From assembly GCA_012729635.1 (NCBI GenBank), contig JAAYCT010000008.1, positions 111,197 to 175,196 of the forward strand: a DNA stretch of 64,000 nt, given 5' to 3'. Source of the stretch: Clostridiaceae bacterium (GTDB lineage Bacteria; Bacillota; Clostridia; Saccharofermentanales; Saccharofermentanaceae). A program made the position numbers and the translations under genes. The notes beneath the pieces were generated by a model that had not been told where the DNA came from, ran no database searches, and saw only the letters and a program-made list of their open reading frames with translations. Below, in pieces: positions 26,087 through 34,973 of the stretch; within the stretch, counting starts at the first letter, position 1, and every line of letters starts with the position of its first letter.

Positions 26087-26989
26087 ATGATTGCAAGCCA
26101 GAAAACCGATATCAACAAAAGAGATATGAACTTTTTCTCCGAATTTTCCACTTCGGGGAGTCAGGTCGTTTCTTCTTTTGCCATTGTTCTTCTCGTCTTC
26201 ATTTTGGCGATAGCCGTTGCGCTCGGCTCCTTCCTTTACATAAAAATCAAGGTAAACGACGTTCAGAAGAACATCAATGAAATCAATGCAGAGATCAATG
26301 ATCCCAACACGGCATTGGCTCTCGCCAAATTCGAGAATCTTCAGGTAGAGGTGGAGGATTATCGAACCAACCTTTTCATCGTCAGTCAGCTGGATCTGCT
26401 TCGTCGAGACAATCTACATGCAAATACGGCATTGATGGATCGGATTGCCGACAGTATTCCTGACGGCATCATTCTTACCGATTTGATTTACTCAGATGGT
26501 CAGGTATTATTGGCCGGAAATTCAAGGACGTATGGCACACCATTGGAATTTGTTCAGATCCTTCAGGATAAGGGTACGTTTCAATATGTCTCGATTGAAA
26601 GCATTGAAACTTTGGAATCCGGAGACATCTCCGGAATGACACCGGAACAAATCGGTCGTTTGATGAAGTATAAATTTTCAGTAGTTGGCGCTTTGGAAAG
26701 TTTTTATTCCGTTGTGCTTTCCAAGATAACGGATGATGAGTCACAATCACTCTTGTCTCCTGCAGAAACCATGATTCTGAGAGCCGGTGAAACATTCACT
26801 TCATCCGGAATCAATTCAATTGTTGTTAATGATCAAACATACACGTTGTCCCGTATATTGATCAACGGAGAACTCGTTGGAAAAGAGGATTTCGATTATT
26901 ATATGTCAATGAACGAGTATTCTACACGCGTGACTCAAAAGATAGATGTGAAACTCTACTATGTTCTGAAAGCGGGTGATGCAAAATGA
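26087..26989 (+). CDS. pilN: Pilus assembly protein PilN-like, with C-terminal extension
   Basis: 300 residues. A short cytoplasmic N-terminus with NKRDMNFFSEF that would dock on PilM is followed by a membrane segment (about 30-52), a coiled coil (VNDVQKNINEINAEIND) and a ferredoxin-like periplasmic-side domain (SIPDGIILTDLIYSDGQVLLAGNS). Residues beyond about 215 are an extra domain not found in typical PilN of about 190-220 residues. GAGAGGGGG precedes the start. Base composition becomes visibly more AT-rich from about 26,400 onward. Assignment relies on order and topology. Confidence 0.82.
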   Translation: MIASQKTDINKRDMNFFSEFSTSGSQVVSSFAIVLLVFILAIAVALGSFLYIKIKVNDVQKNINEINAEINDPNTALALAKFENLQVEVEDYRTNLFIVSQLDLLRRDNLHANTALMDRIADSIPDGIILTDLIYSDGQVLLAGNSRTYGTPLEFVQILQDKGTFQYVSIESIETLESGDISGMTPEQIGRLMKYKFSVVGALESFYSVVLSKITDDESQSLLSPAETMILRAGETFTSSGINSIVVNDQTYTLSRILINGELVGKEDFDYYMSMNEYSTRVTQKIDVKLYYVLKAGDAK

Positions 26990-27846
26990 AAATGGCAGGA
27001 AAACAAACCACATTGCTTTTCATCGCTTTGATCGCGCTTATTCTACTTTGCTATTTTGTTTTTATCCACGGACCCGAATCCGATAAACTGGTCGTGAAAA
27101 ATACGGAACTTCAAACGGTACAAGCGGAGAAAAAAAGAATCAATGATCGTATCGCGGCGGGTGAGGGATTGAATGCCGAGATTGAGAGTTATAAAAAGCT
27201 CATTACCGATATTGAGAAGAGTCTTCTCCCGGATATTGAAACTCAAGTGATTGCGCAAATTCTGCAGGATAAATTCGTCGATCATGGAATACCTTTTATA
27301 ACAAAAACAAACACCAGCATTCCGACTGAAGAGAGAGTTTTATTGCCTGACGGTACCCAAATGAGTGATGAAGCCTTAATATCCGTTATCTTTAATTTAC
27401 AGGTTTGTGGTACAGATGGATTCCATCAATCGGTATTGGACGATGTTGAAGCAACCGAGCCATCGCAGGAACAGGAAGATGAACAACTAAATTATATTTT
27501 GATCGGTTACGATGAGTTTATTAGTGCCCTGAAAGACATCGAGGATGACTTGCCGGATTCCGTCAAAATTAGATCTATCACTTTGGAAGATTCCGGACAA
27601 GGGTTCATGTACTATTCAGTTTCTGTTGTTGCTTACACGATGTACCTTCCGAATCGAATCTCCGAGCCGAGCACCAGTGGAGCTTACATCACTTGGAACG
27701 GCATACCGGTCAACCAAATTCCACGTGAGGGGCTGATCGGCATCCCGTATGATCGGGTTCCTGAGACTCTGCGTGACGACAAGATTTACCTGCCCTTCGC
27801 CTTTTACCCGACCCCCGCACCCGCGGATACGGAAGAAGGAGCGTAA
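26986..27846 (+). CDS. pilO: Pilus assembly protein PilO-like
   Basis: 286 residues; start overlaps the pilN stop by four bases (ATGA). One membrane segment (LLFIALIALILLCYFVFIHG), a coiled coil (about 35-85, KLVVKNTELQTVQAEKKRINDR) and a globular end, the PilO plan. PilO pairs with PilN to form the alignment complex. An acidic glutamate/glutamine loop (about 155-170) and a proline-rich tail are specific here. It ends the assembly operon; the major pilin candidate follows with its own promoter. Confidence 0.8.
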   Translation: MKMAGKQTTLLFIALIALILLCYFVFIHGPESDKLVVKNTELQTVQAEKKRINDRIAAGEGLNAEIESYKKLITDIEKSLLPDIETQVIAQILQDKFVDHGIPFITKTNTSIPTEERVLLPDGTQMSDEALISVIFNLQVCGTDGFHQSVLDDVEATEPSQEQEDEQLNYILIGYDEFISALKDIEDDLPDSVKIRSITLEDSGQGFMYYSVSVVAYTMYLPNRISEPSTSGAYITWNGIPVNQIPREGLIGIPYDRVPETLRDDKIYLPFAFYPTPAPADTEEGA

Positions 27847-27915
27847 TCCAAGAAAAGCGGTCGAAGTCAATTTGATATTTTGTCACAGAAATGTGAAGAA
27901 ACTTCAAAATTTGTA

Positions 27916-27943
27916 TTGCGCTTTGACACAAACGTGCTATAAT
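27916..27943 (+). promoter_or_regulatory. Promoter of the first short pilin
   Basis: Extended -10 TGC-TATAAT (core 27938-27943), with a weak -35 TTGCGC 16 bases upstream (27916-27921). It lies 43 bases before the pilin start, inside the gap after pilO. Confidence 0.6.
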
Positions 27944-27985
27944 GAGTACATAAACGGTAGCAAATCGCTAAAGGAGGACTATAAA

Positions 27986-28198
27986 ATGAGAAAGATTTCA
28001 AAGAGCAAAAAGGGTTTCACATTGGTTGAGATGATCATTGTTATCGCAATCGTCGTCATTTTGGCAGCAGTTGTTTTCTTCGCCTTTAATGAGTACATTA
28101 TCAGAGGCCAGCAGGCTGCTTCCTCAATTTCTGCGGAGCACGAGTCCATGTGCTCGATCCTGGATGTTGCGGATGGCGCGATGGCCGGTGCAACCTGA
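27986..28198 (+). CDS. Short type IV pilin (probable major pilin)
   Basis: 70 residues from ATG 27986 behind AAGGAGG. The leader is MRKISKSKKG; cleavage before Phe gives a 60-residue mature protein opening FTLVEMIIVIAIVVILAAVV, with the class III-like G/F site and Glu5. After the hydrophobic helix only about 35 residues remain, so there is no globular head. Aromatic residues are at mature positions 1, 21, 22, 24 and 27 and none later. One cysteine is at about 46. It has its own extended -10 promoter and a very strong terminator (28238-28271), as expected for the most abundant subunit. Confidence 0.92.
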   Translation: MRKISKSKKGFTLVEMIIVIAIVVILAAVVFFAFNEYIIRGQQAASSISAEHESMCSILDVADGAMAGAT

Positions 28199-28237
28199 TC
28201 AAACGATTTCGTTTGAATCAAAGCCAAGTTACTCTTA

Positions 28238-28271
28238 CCGTTGCCGATCACAGATCGGCAACGGTTTTTTT
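28238..28271 (+). terminator. Strong Rho-independent terminator after the first pilin
   Basis: Perfect 12-base arms CCGTTGCCGATC / GATCGGCAACGG around ACA, followed by seven Ts. It isolates the short pilin transcript from the genes downstream. Confidence 0.93.
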
Positions 28272-28312
28272 ACGAAATCATTTCATTTGTCATAGAACTG
28301 AGTCCTTGAATA

Positions 28313-28321
28313 TGCTATAAT
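28313..28321 (+). promoter_or_regulatory. Extended -10 promoter of the second short pilin
   Basis: TGC followed by TATAAT (28316-28321), the same TGCTATAAT word as before the first pilin; 40 bases upstream of the start codon. -35 match is poor. Confidence 0.5.
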
Positions 28322-28361
28322 ATGGATGATAAATGTATTTGTGTGTCATTCGGAGGATATC

Positions 28362-28577
28362 ATGCGCAGATTATCTAATACCAGAAGAGGCTTTACTCTT
28401 GTTGAAATTGTAATCGTGATTGCGATCATTATTATTCTTGGATCGGCGATCTTTTTTGCGGTGAATCGATATATCCAGAGTGCGAACGACGCAAAGGATA
28501 TGGTCAGTTCAATGGAAGAGTCCGTCGAACAATCCAAGGATGCAATCAACCAGGATTACGTATCTTTGGGCTATTGA
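28362..28577 (+). CDS. Second short type IV pilin
   Basis: 71 residues from ATG 28362 (GGAGG six bases upstream). Leader MRRLSNTRRG, then FTLVEIVIVIAIIIILGSAI with Glu5. Mature length is 61 residues, almost all helix. Aromatic residues are at mature positions 1, 21, 22, 27, 56 and 61. Similar to the first pilin through the helix but different in the tail (acidic, with QSKDAINQDYVSLGY). It may be an alternative major pilin or a co-assembled subunit. The next pseudopilin follows 21 bases later, so they are probably co-transcribed. Confidence 0.9.
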   Translation: MRRLSNTRRGFTLVEIVIVIAIIIILGSAIFFAVNRYIQSANDAKDMVSSMEESVEQSKDAINQDYVSLGY

Positions 28578-28598
28578 TTCGGGAGGTAAGGTGATTAT

Positions 28599-29126
28599 AT
28601 GAAAGTCATTTCCAAAAGTCGCGGTATGATTTCCCGCAGACGTTCTTCAAGAGGCTTTACCTTGTTGGAGATTGTTCTCGCGGTCGCCATGATGGTCATT
28701 GTATCGCTGGTTGTATACCAAGGATTTATGTCATCTCTTCAGTATTCTTATAATACTGCTCAGTTCGAGATCGCCGCTCAAGAGGCCGTCAAAGACGTTA
28801 ATTCTGCTTTTTCGGCCGGCAATGCGAATGGAGGAGTTTCTGATGAGGGCGTTTATATTAGTTCAGGTGCATATAAACAGGTTATTCGAGTGAATACTTT
28901 TGCAGACGGTCAGACTCCGGTGATTATTGTTGGGGATCCGTTATTCTCCGAAGATACTCCGGCTGATATTGCCGCTACGAATCGCCACTCTTTCGTATAT
29001 GTCAACCGTCCATGTCCCATTCCCGGATGCCCCGGAATCATCAATTACTATATTGAGGCAGGTACTGGTAATATCATTGCAAAATGTAGCACATGCGGAC
29101 AAAAAGTTGTCGGATATGTGCCATGA
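28599..29126 (+). CDS. Pseudopilin with C-terminal zinc-ribbon-like motif
   Basis: 175 residues behind GGGAGG. Leader of 19 residues ending SSRG, then FTLLEIVLAVAMMVIVSLVV with Glu5. The soluble part of about 130 residues ends in four cysteines, C139-x4-C144-x18-C163-x2-C166, the spacing of a zinc ribbon, with NRPCPIPGCPG and KCSTCGQK knuckles. A metal-binding head on a minor pilin is unusual. Likely a minor pilin that primes assembly or sits at the fibre tip. Confidence 0.85.
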   Translation: MKVISKSRGMISRRRSSRGFTLLEIVLAVAMMVIVSLVVYQGFMSSLQYSYNTAQFEIAAQEAVKDVNSAFSAGNANGGVSDEGVYISSGAYKQVIRVNTFADGQTPVIIVGDPLFSEDTPADIAATNRHSFVYVNRPCPIPGCPGIINYYIEAGTGNIIAKCSTCGQKVVGYVP

Positions 29127-29186
29127 TCGATATTGGGGTATGAGCGGCAACGATAATCAATTGAGATGCTGTATGGGAGACGGACT

Positions 29187-29759
29187 ATGAGAATGATAAA
29201 AAGAGAAACTAACGCGTCAAAAAAGGCTTTTACTTTGATCGAAATCGTTTTGGCTATGGCGATTATGATTATTGTCATTCCTTTGGCATTTTCGGCTTTC
29301 TATTTGGTTCAGCGTTCCCATGCAAGTGTCGCGGTTATGAATGATGCAAAAGATTATGCCTCTCTTAATTCCAGAGCTATTGAGAATTTGGTATTAAATG
29401 CGAGCAACGCATCCGTGACATCTTCGCAGGATACTGCTTATGACAACTCTATATTTTCGAATAGCGGTGTTCTTTATCTCCGAAAAGGTGGTGTATCTGA
29501 TGTTTTATTTGATTACACCCAATATACAATTACCAGTGGGCAAGAAAAATGGAAAGTTACCGTTGATTTCTCGCTGAGTTCGGGGACCAATACGTTGTCC
29601 TACACAGTCCATCTCTTTGATAACTCCGATCCCTCCTCTCTTACTCCATACTATTCGCTTTCATCTTCTGTCTATCTTCCGAACGGAAACAGAAACGAAA
29701 ATGAGAAATTGGTCACCGGGAGTGGATCAGTGTTTAATTTCGATTTTCCTAGTGTCTAG
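29187..29759 (+). CDS. Minor pilin / pseudopilin
   Basis: 190 residues from ATG 29187 (GGGAGA six bases upstream; the frame runs seven codons further). The leader ends in ...SKKA followed by FTLIEIVLAMAIMIIVIPLAF, with Glu5; position -1 is Ala instead of the preferred Gly. The soluble part is beta-rich and Ser/Asn/Thr-rich (GVLYLRKGGVSDVLFDYTQYTI) as in minor pilins of the PilE/ComGF kind. Last gene of the rightward pilin set; a shared terminator follows at 29799-29825. Confidence 0.85.
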   Translation: MRMIKRETNASKKAFTLIEIVLAMAIMIIVIPLAFSAFYLVQRSHASVAVMNDAKDYASLNSRAIENLVLNASNASVTSSQDTAYDNSIFSNSGVLYLRKGGVSDVLFDYTQYTITSGQEKWKVTVDFSLSSGTNTLSYTVHLFDNSDPSSLTPYYSLSSSVYLPNGNRNENEKLVTGSGSVFNFDFPSV

Positions 29760-29798
29760 TTTTTAAAACCGAAATGTGTAGTGATATAAAAAAAAAAG

Positions 29799-29825
29799 CG
29801 GTCTCCGATTTTACATCGAAGACCG
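29799..29825. terminator. Bidirectional terminator between converging pilin genes
   Basis: Stem CGGTCTCCGAT / ATCGAAGACCG with one mismatch and loop TTTAC, flanked by an A-tract on the left and TTTT on the right. It serves the minor pilin from the left and the 634-residue protein from the right. Confidence 0.7.
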
Positions 29826-29882
29826 TTTTCATTATTTAATTATTCGATCTAAACCATTATACTGACAGACAATTCGGTGACA

Positions 29883-31787
29883 CTAAAGATACTCATAGTA
29901 ATCCAATTCATATTCTGTAACTAACAACTTATCTCCGGATTGTGACTCTTCCCATGGCGCCGGGCAGAACGGCATTCTTGGCTGACCATCTTGTGCCGGA
30001 TTGCTAAAGTAGGTGACTTCAAAACGTCCGTACATATTTACATTGTTCGAGAAGGTTATCGTTCCTCCTGTCCCGTAAAGTCCGCAATAACCGTACAAGC
30101 AAGCACCTGAACCGCTTAACGAAATGATGTTCTCATTATACCCAATGATATATACATACGGGTTTCCTGTCGGATATAATGATTGATTATCACTGCTGCC
30201 CCAGAACGTCGGCGTCCCCCATACGATTCCGCTCGCAGTGGGATTCCAAGTCGTTCCAATCGTCAGATCTACTCCGCTTTTCAGAAAAATGTAACAAGGC
30301 ACATCCTTACTTACATTCTTGACGTATATTGCTTTCAAAAAAGTCATGTCCCCTTCAATTACGATCTTTACCGGTCCCCCCGCACAGTCTACAGTCCAGT
30401 TTGCCGTAAGCGTACCGCCACTGACCTTATAGTCTCCTTTTGTTATTGTTGTGACAGAACCACGTTTAGAATCCAATGATGTCAGTGTACCGGTCGGATA
30501 TACTGCTGCAAATTTATCGACGGCCGCCTGCATAGACATAATATCACTGCTGGCAGCATCAAACAGTGACTGTTTATTATATTCATTCAACTTATTAGTT
30601 ATTTCTGTCGCCCTCGAATCTGACGGATTATCCGGAAGCGTCAGCGAGTCGGATTTAACGATATTACCCGATCCGAGATTATGGACCTTTGTAGTAAGTG
30701 TGGTCCCAAGACCAGGATGATTGTATTCGCTGTTAACCAAATCTCCACTGACTACGAACGTATCCGCCTGCTGTACAAAAGCATCATACTTACGCGCAGT
30801 CCGGAATGTAGTGTTAAAGTAAATGTTTGCTTTTTCTTTGGACGTATAACTTCCACCTATTGATGCTGCATCCAGAGTTGTTGGAAAATAATCCGTGCCA
30901 CTTTTCTTCCAGAAAACCGATCCTCCGTTCTTTCCGATGAACAGAAGATATCCTTCATTTTGAACACCAGTACCCGATGTTAACCTATCCACGTCCAAAC
31001 CGGCTTCATCTCCTAAGAAGACTACATCTTTCATGTAATTGACACCATCGCCGATTCCCAGAATTCCGGTATAAATAACCGTTGAACTGAAGTTGTTGCC
31101 GCCAGTGCCCGCAGAATAATTTCCGCGAACAAATGAGATATTGGTCGGGCTACCTCCGTCCTCTCCCCATCCTACATACATATTTTTCAACGTATTATAT
31201 GAATCAGACGAACCAAGATTTAAGACCGCCGGCCAATCTCCGGTATCCGTATCGGCCGGTTTCTTCTTCAGGGCAACCAGCAAACTGTCTGTAGTTCCCG
31301 ATCCAGGCTCTCCGGAAACATTTATATAGGTTGTGAACAATATATTAACGTCTCCGTCGCTTCCGACACTTGAAAAGGTAGCTTTGGTATAAGAATTTGA
31401 TGACTCATCGGCATTTGCGACTCCTGGAGCAACAGTGTTCGGCGATCCCAATCCGGATGAATATTCGTAGCTTCCCGCCGACCTGATCCATAAAGAACCC
31501 CCCGATGCAGCCAGTTGTTCGACTCGGTCATCGTTCAGTTCCTGTGAAACCAGAATCGCGTCCACAATCGTCTTGGCCGCTGAGGTTACCGTAAGCCTTG
31601 CCTGACTCTGTTGGGCATCGACAAAGAAATGATTTCTTGTCGCCGCCGTAACGGCAAGCGCCGAAGTAATCAGAATCACTCCGACGGCCATCAGTACGAG
31701 CACCAGAATCAACATTCCTCCGGAACGCGATGAACCCGATCCCGATACAATCGAACGTTCTCCGGGTGATTTAATTCTTCTAATCAT
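29883..31787 (-). CDS. Large PilX/GspK-like pilus protein
   Basis: 634 residues from ATG 31787 (GGAGGGG upstream; the frame extends 21 codons more). A basic, serine-rich lead ends in SRSGG, followed by MLILVLVLMAVGVILITSALAVTAA, a pilin-like helix without Glu5, as in PilX and GspK. The helix continues as a coiled coil with QSQARLTVTSAAKTIVDAIL. The remaining 550 residues are Gly/Ser/Thr/Asn-rich, with YMKDVVFLGDEAGLDVD-like beta strands that could form a beta-helix or adhesin-like head. It is convergent with the pilin genes and shares their AT-rich composition. Tip adhesin or priming subunit is the likely role. Confidence 0.7.
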   Translation of the reverse strand: MIRRIKSPGERSIVSGSGSSRSGGMLILVLVLMAVGVILITSALAVTAATRNHFFVDAQQSQARLTVTSAAKTIVDAILVSQELNDDRVEQLAASGGSLWIRSAGSYEYSSGLGSPNTVAPGVANADESSNSYTKATFSSVGSDGDVNILFTTYINVSGEPGSGTTDSLLVALKKKPADTDTGDWPAVLNLGSSDSYNTLKNMYVGWGEDGGSPTNISFVRGNYSAGTGGNNFSSTVIYTGILGIGDGVNYMKDVVFLGDEAGLDVDRLTSGTGVQNEGYLLFIGKNGGSVFWKKSGTDYFPTTLDAASIGGSYTSKEKANIYFNTTFRTARKYDAFVQQADTFVVSGDLVNSEYNHPGLGTTLTTKVHNLGSGNIVKSDSLTLPDNPSDSRATEITNKLNEYNKQSLFDAASSDIMSMQAAVDKFAAVYPTGTLTSLDSKRGSVTTITKGDYKVSGGTLTANWTVDCAGGPVKIVIEGDMTFLKAIYVKNVSKDVPCYIFLKSGVDLTIGTTWNPTASGIVWGTPTFWGSSDNQSLYPTGNPYVYIIGYNENIISLSGSGACLYGYCGLYGTGGTITFSNNVNMYGRFEVTYFSNPAQDGQPRMPFCPAPWEESQSGDKLLVTEYELDYYEYL

Positions 31788-31989
31788 ATATCTTTCCCCT
31801 CCAATGCATTGGTTATCATTGCACGGTAATAAACAAATACAATATTCCATCTACAATTATATCGCAAAAGCATAAATCTTCAATCCCGGAGGTGTGTCCA
31901 TTATGTTAAGAAGCGCGAAAAACATACTTTTGTGACGAGAAGAAACGATTCGCCCCGCCTAAAATAAGAAGCGGGAAACGGGCGTCTCC

Positions 31990-33084
31990 TCAGTTTTCCG
32001 GGTGAATCGTTTCGCCTTTCGGAATCGAAACCGGTTTTCCGGCCGGTCCGAAATTTTTATACTCTTCGAAACGCTCAAGGATCGGTACGGTCTCCCCCGG
32101 CTGGATCAATTTCATATTGACGGATCCGTAAACCTTCCCCGATGCATTCTTTTTCATACGGATTCTTCCCGCGACAAGATTATGGCGTTCGCATCGGAAC
32201 AGAGAAAACGCAGCTTTTCGAATTCGAAACCACGGAAGCTCCGGAATCAATTTGCTTCCGCAGGCCGGACAATACGCATCCTCATCAAAGGTAAGGCGAC
32301 AGCATTGATCCCATGTGTCAAAAAGAGCCGTTTTTCGCTCGGCGTGTACATTGAGATCCGGATCGAATAAATACCGTTCCAGGTCAATGATTTCCGGTCG
32401 GATGGGCTCTGTGTCCGCTGTTTTTCCCGGCTCTGCGGGATCTTCCGGGAACGGGTTCACGGCATGCATGTGATCCGACATAATCGCCTCGAAAAGGGCC
32501 TTCAATATCCTTCCGGTATACTCCGCGTCCCGGTGTGCCTCATGAAACTCTTTACGTTTCGGTATCTTCAAAAAATCGACGGCGTACTCGACACTTCTCT
32601 GGTTTGCTTTGCCCTCCGCGATTTTTGAAAAAAACATCTGCACATCCAGGAAGGGATGCCCGAGAATCGCCGACCGGTCGTGAAATCGAAGATTGGACTT
32701 CAGAATCGAAAGATCGGAGTTGCCCCAACCGCAGAGAATAAAATCCTCGCCGCACCACTTGATGAACGCATCGTACGCTTCGATGAAACCGAGGCCGGAT
32801 CGAAGATCCGAAGACAGTTTTCCGATGACCCGGGAGACATTTTTATTCATGATTGTGTAACACACCGGTCGGATCAGCATATGAAAAGGCCCGCCGAGCG
32901 CGACCCCCGACTCGCCGACCGTCAGTTTCACCGCACCGATTTCAATGATTTCACCGGGCAGGGTCTTGGGATCGACCTTTGATTTTATCCAGGGAATCGG
33001 CTGATTCCACTCCAGGTCAATAATGATATACGTATCGGACGGGTGCCGTATCCCTTCTTGAATCGGATTCTTTGCGTCCGTCAT
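31990..33084 (-). CDS. DEDDh 3'-5' exonuclease with C-terminal zinc motif
   Basis: 364 residues from ATG 33084, which overlaps the upstream stop codon as ATGA (the frame runs 14 codons further). The exonuclease fold shows the DxE motif in YIIIDLEWNQ, the second Asp in GWGNSDLSILKSNL and the HxxxxD motif in FHEAHRDAEYTGRIL, so it is related to the DNA polymerase III epsilon and KapD group. The C-terminal part (about 270 on) has YCPACGSK and FRCERH, a likely zinc site. Acts on DNA or RNA ends; the substrate is unknown. Third gene of the YfhO operon. Confidence 0.85.
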   Translation of the reverse strand: MTDAKNPIQEGIRHPSDTYIIIDLEWNQPIPWIKSKVDPKTLPGEIIEIGAVKLTVGESGVALGGPFHMLIRPVCYTIMNKNVSRVIGKLSSDLRSGLGFIEAYDAFIKWCGEDFILCGWGNSDLSILKSNLRFHDRSAILGHPFLDVQMFFSKIAEGKANQRSVEYAVDFLKIPKRKEFHEAHRDAEYTGRILKALFEAIMSDHMHAVNPFPEDPAEPGKTADTEPIRPEIIDLERYLFDPDLNVHAERKTALFDTWDQCCRLTFDEDAYCPACGSKLIPELPWFRIRKAAFSLFRCERHNLVAGRIRMKKNASGKVYGSVNMKLIQPGETVPILERFEEYKNFGPAGKPVSIPKGETIHPEN

Positions 33085-34973
33085 CGGTCTTTCCGTTCCG
33101 CCGGCTCCGGCCCGGCCTCTGTACAATCAATCGCTTCCGGCTGCATTTTTTCAGGCATCGTCTCTTCCGTCTCCCGATCTTTCCGGTCATAAGAATCATC
33201 CGACGGGTCCTTCGGCGTCGGGACTCCGTTCCGTTTTCGTTTGTACCCGCCCGCGATATTTCCCGGGTTGAGTCGGTGAAGAAGAATAAAAACCAATGCC
33301 GAGACGGATGTGACGAGTACTCCGGCGGAAAATCCGGGCGAAACAAAGTTATCGGGTACCGGTCGTGTGTCCTCCAGCAAAATAAACGGCTCCGCTTCTT
33401 CGATGAAATCGGTGATTTTCCGATCTTGAATATACGGGTTGCCCGGATGGTTTTCATACTGCGGCTCGAACCCGGGCACATATTTTCCGGCTCCGGAAAG
33501 CATTCCGTACCCGAGCTCGGCGAGGGCCACAACAAGAAAAATCATAATCGCAAGTCGATGCAATTTCTTCGGACCGCCTTGCGCACGGATACAGAAATAG
33601 TAGATCACAACCGCACCGAGCGTTCCGAATACGGACTGCCAGGAATGCTGCGTTTCGCCGACATGATCGGCAAGCACAAGAAACACGAGCACGCCGAGAA
33701 GTGAATACGTGAGTGCTTTTTTCGAAAGCTCGCCGACATGGGGAAGGACTCGCGCGGCCATGTAAAGGAGTAGGAACACAATCGGAAGGGCTTGTCTGGA
33801 ATGAACGTCTCCGGAAAAATCCGGACCGTTCAGTACGGAATCCAAAAAACTCATACTCGTAAATATGTGAAAGATTCCGAGAATGACAAACGCGTAAATC
33901 CGTTCCCGTGCGGCAATCTTTTTGCAAGACGCAAACACCGGGAGAAGAAAAAGTGAAAACGCACCGCAGTAGATGTTTGGCAAAAGATCGTTTATTGCGG
34001 GAAGTGACCGGATCAACATCCGATCCCCGAGATCGAAAATCGCGAAATTCATTTGAAAATCCCGGGTCAACCGATAAAACTCCCGGCCCGACACTCCGTT
34101 TTGAAGCACAGAAAGCGACGGGAACAGAATGATCGCGGCTCCGCCCGCGGCCAAAACAGAAAAGATAAGAAAACGGATTCCGAGAGGCACCTTGGATATC
34201 TTCGGAATGCCCTTTCTCCATTCCTCCATGTAAAGGAGCGGAATAAATAAGATCAGAAATAACACGATGAACGTGCCCGTCCTCCATGCGGAAAAAAGCA
34301 GAAGAAACAGTGAGACTGCGTAAAGGGTCGGCCGTCCGCCCCGAATGATTCGAAGGGCGCCCCAGAAAATAAAAGGCAGCAGAACGATTGAATCGGCCAG
34401 CGTGAAATCCCAAAGGTACGCAACAAAATATCCGCTGAGCGCGTAACCGGAAGAGAGCGCAAGAAGCAGTCCGTTACGGATCCGGTCCTTTTCAAGGAAG
34501 AAACCGAAAAACCCCATGCCCGCAAACCCGGCGCGCAGCATGGTTTGCAGCAAAAGCAGCGAGGACAGGCCTTCCTTCGGAAGCAGTACCGACAACAGAT
34601 TCATCGGTCCGGAAATATAAAAACCCACACGGGCCAGAAAGTTGGTCTTAAATCCGTGTTCCCCGGAAAGAAACAAACCGTCTCCGGACAAAAGCTTGTC
34701 TCTGAATTCCTCAAGCAACGGAAGATGCCGCTTGAAAAAAAGGTCGGGCTCAATCGTCCGCTCCCCGAACGGATACACTTTCACGACCATCAACAGGAGC
34801 GTGATCACGGCCATCGGAAGAATAAAAGCAAGCAGTCGGAATGCGGCATCGAGCGTTTCCGGCTTCCGGTTTCCGCCTGCCTGCGCATCCGGCTCTTCGC
34901 CGAGGAAAAAATCCCGGATCCTTTTCAGCCATTGAATTCCGATGTTTCTATGATTCCCGGTGCTCATCGTCAT
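33081..34973 (-). CDS. YfhO-like membrane protein, short form
   Basis: 630 residues with about 13 membrane segments. Homologous in its N-terminal half to the larger neighbour: VYPFGERTIEPDLFFKRHLPLLEEFRDKLLSGDGLF corresponds to the HPFG ... DLYHQYAPF block. YfhO proteins are GT-C glycosyltransferases; in Bacillus and Listeria relatives they decorate lipoteichoic acid. This copy lacks the large extracellular C-terminal domain and ends in a charged cytoplasmic tail. Start overlaps the stop of the 914-residue gene (ATGA), so the two are coupled. Confidence 0.78.
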   Translation of the reverse strand: MTMSTGNHRNIGIQWLKRIRDFFLGEEPDAQAGGNRKPETLDAAFRLLAFILPMAVITLLLMVVKVYPFGERTIEPDLFFKRHLPLLEEFRDKLLSGDGLFLSGEHGFKTNFLARVGFYISGPMNLLSVLLPKEGLSSLLLLQTMLRAGFAGMGFFGFFLEKDRIRNGLLLALSSGYALSGYFVAYLWDFTLADSIVLLPFIFWGALRIIRGGRPTLYAVSLFLLLFSAWRTGTFIVLFLILFIPLLYMEEWRKGIPKISKVPLGIRFLIFSVLAAGGAAIILFPSLSVLQNGVSGREFYRLTRDFQMNFAIFDLGDRMLIRSLPAINDLLPNIYCGAFSLFLLPVFASCKKIAARERIYAFVILGIFHIFTSMSFLDSVLNGPDFSGDVHSRQALPIVFLLLYMAARVLPHVGELSKKALTYSLLGVLVFLVLADHVGETQHSWQSVFGTLGAVVIYYFCIRAQGGPKKLHRLAIMIFLVVALAELGYGMLSGAGKYVPGFEPQYENHPGNPYIQDRKITDFIEEAEPFILLEDTRPVPDNFVSPGFSAGVLVTSVSALVFILLHRLNPGNIAGGYKRKRNGVPTPKDPSDDSYDRKDRETEETMPEKMQPEAIDCTEAGPEPAERKDR

